This document shows positions 63,209 to 64,000 of a DNA stretch of 64,000 nucleotides, in pieces. The position numbers and the translations under genes are program-made. The DNA lies in assembly GCA_965267425.1 (NCBI GenBank), contig OZ253959.1, positions 1,736,001 through 1,800,000 of the forward strand, written 5' to 3'. The stretch comes from G965267425 sp965267425. GTDB lineage: Bacteria > Bacteroidota > Bacteroidia > Flavobacteriales_E > Vicingaceae. The notes under the pieces are model-generated. The model saw only the letters and a list, made by a program, of their open reading frames with translations, did no database searches and was not told the DNA's origin. The number at the start of each line of letters is the position of its first letter. Positions within the stretch are counted from its first letter, which is position 1.

Positions 63209-64000
63209 AATGAGCTTTTAGTTTCTTGTAAATCAAATATGCACCATACTTTGAGTGATGCTGTGAATCCATAAATGAACCAGGAACAAAGGATAGATCT
63301 GACGCATCTACATAATCAAACCCAGAGCCCTCCAAAATTTCTCGAATATTATTGACCACTTTTTCATGATGCAATTTTGATGGTTGATTAAATATTTCTG
63401 CCTGTATTCCATTGTATGGACCTAAAACAAAGGTGACATTCACTTGCCTATCTTTTGCTATGGTGATAAAGTGCTGTAATTCTTCATAGCGATATGTGGA
63501 GGCAGTATCAATGTTAAAAAAGCGTTTCATTTTGGGAACATTTTTCTTACTCACATTGGTTTCCAAATCCAAATCAGCATACAAATTCTGAATCCAGGAG
63601 GAGTCTGTTGGAATAGGTTTGCTGTGCTTTTCACTGCAAGCCAATTTGGTCTTCCAGGAAGGAAAATACACCGAAGCTACCTGAGATAAATAACCTGCAA
63701 AGGTATTTTTCAACGCATTGACATAACTTTTTGGAACATCTTCTAAGTCAATACTTGAAGGCCTATTGAACGAATCCAATGGCACCAATTCCTTTTCAGC
63801 AACATGGCGACCTTGTGTATATCCTACATATCGGGTATAGTATTCCGGAATAAAACGATTGTATCCTTCCCGCCAATAGGTTGGATTGATAAAATATATC
63901 AGCTCCAAATCTTTAAATTCATCAGGATAATTAAGCATCATTGGAAAGTACATGCCACATGTTCTTCCCGCTCCACCCATGACGGAGACTTGTTGCTGAA
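63189..64000 (-). CDS. DltD-like SGNH protein, 5' part outside the window
   Basis: About 270 C-terminal codons are visible; the frame is open to the right edge, so the ATG at 63980 is probably internal. The part resembles DltD: VSVMGGAGRTCGMYFPMML, then LELIYFINPTYWREGYNRFI (DltD's [IL]SPQWFxxGG-like block), and near the end YVDASDLSFVPGSFMDSQHH SKYGAY, where Asp-x-x-His-x4-Gly is the SGNH catalytic pair. DltD completes acyl transfer to teichoic acid in Gram-positives. In a Gram-negative the acceptor would be another envelope polymer. The MBOAT (DltB-like) partner should lie just outside. Confidence 0.75.
   Translation of the reverse strand, partial: QQQVSVMGGAGRTCGMYFPMMLNYPDEFKDLELIYFINPTYWREGYNRFIPEYYTRYVGYTQGRHVAEKELVPLDSFNRPSSIDLEDVPKSYVNALKNTFAGYLSQVASVYFPSWKTKLACSEKHSKPIPTDSSWIQNLYADLDLETNVSKKNVPKMKRFFNIDTASTYRYEELQHFITIAKDRQVNVTFVLGPYNGIQAEIFNQPSKLHHEKVVNNIREILEGSGFDYVDASDLSFVPGSFMDSQHHSKYGAYLIYKKLKAHYENKRK

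Noticed and set aside
1..64000. CRISPR arrays, insertion sequences, prophage genes
   Set aside because: No regularly spaced direct repeats, transposase, integrase or phage structural genes were found on either strand.

Overview
The window is a stretch of chromosome from a member of the Bacteroidota, most likely Flavobacteriales or a close relative. The evidence is low GC, two large proteins ending in type IX secretion (T9SS) sorting domains, -33 TTTG / -7 TAnnTTTG promoters, many short 'Cys-Lys-Lys' type lipoproteins, DUF4834 and DUF5989 proteins, and a fused CrtYcd-type lycopene cyclase. Family and genus cannot be settled by eye. It reads as ordinary core and accessory chromosome: no insertion sequence, phage, CRISPR array or plasmid gene was recognised.

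Layout. 1-2.6 kb: a truncated Kelch-like secreted protein, two GNAT acetyltransferases, a DinB-like protein and a small hypothetical. 3.2-9.9 kb: minus-strand genes including an SRPBCC protein, an AraC regulator, a DNA photolyase with an SRPBCC partner, a methyltransferase, a bestrophin-like channel, a YHS protein and an amidase. 10-15.5 kb: a compact carotenoid operon (B12-type MerR regulator, crtI, crtB, an unknown ORF, idi, crtZ, crtYcd) that should make zeaxanthin; the regulator carries the residues of the light-sensing CarH family. With the photolyase next door this forms a light-response region. 16-23 kb: DnaJ-like protein, MscS channel, outer-membrane barrels, a lipoprotein, a second AraC regulator whose normal start codon seems lost, then tRNA-Pro beside what looks like a decayed tRNA-Pro copy.

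24.4-38 kb is a cell-surface polysaccharide region. It has an SGNH hydrolase, a NodU/CmcH carbamoyltransferase, a DUF5989 microprotein and an SxtJ protein (together a sxtL-I-K-J-like module), a Cys-patterned T9SS surface protein, a chain-length-determinant-like protein, an O-antigen ligase with a TPR tail, and GT39 and GT2 glycosyltransferases. 38-50 kb is mixed housekeeping: PaiB-like protein, serine hydrolase, S9 peptidase, tRNA-Ser, thiolase, NlpC/P60, a FemAB-like protein, DUF4834, carB and the short rpmH gene. 50-58 kb: MsbA-like ABC exporter, another T9SS protein, a PadR-PspC pair and a lipoprotein. 57-64 kb: S1/P1-like hydrolase, comB, gcvT, a glycosyltransferase, a CapD/FlaA1-type sugar dehydratase, and at the right edge the C-terminal part of a DltD-like protein.

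The most interesting item is at the right edge. Overlapping the 3' end of the DltD-like gene is a 40-codon ORF encoding a one-helix membrane peptide that ends exactly in Tyr-Leu-Tyr-Val-Asn-Phe. This matches the C-terminal aromatic-x-Tyr-x-x-Phe signature of DltX, the small acyl-carrying partner of the DltB/DltD teichoic-acid D-alanylation machine. It suggests a DltB/D/X-like system for acylating an envelope polymer in a Gram-negative bacterium.
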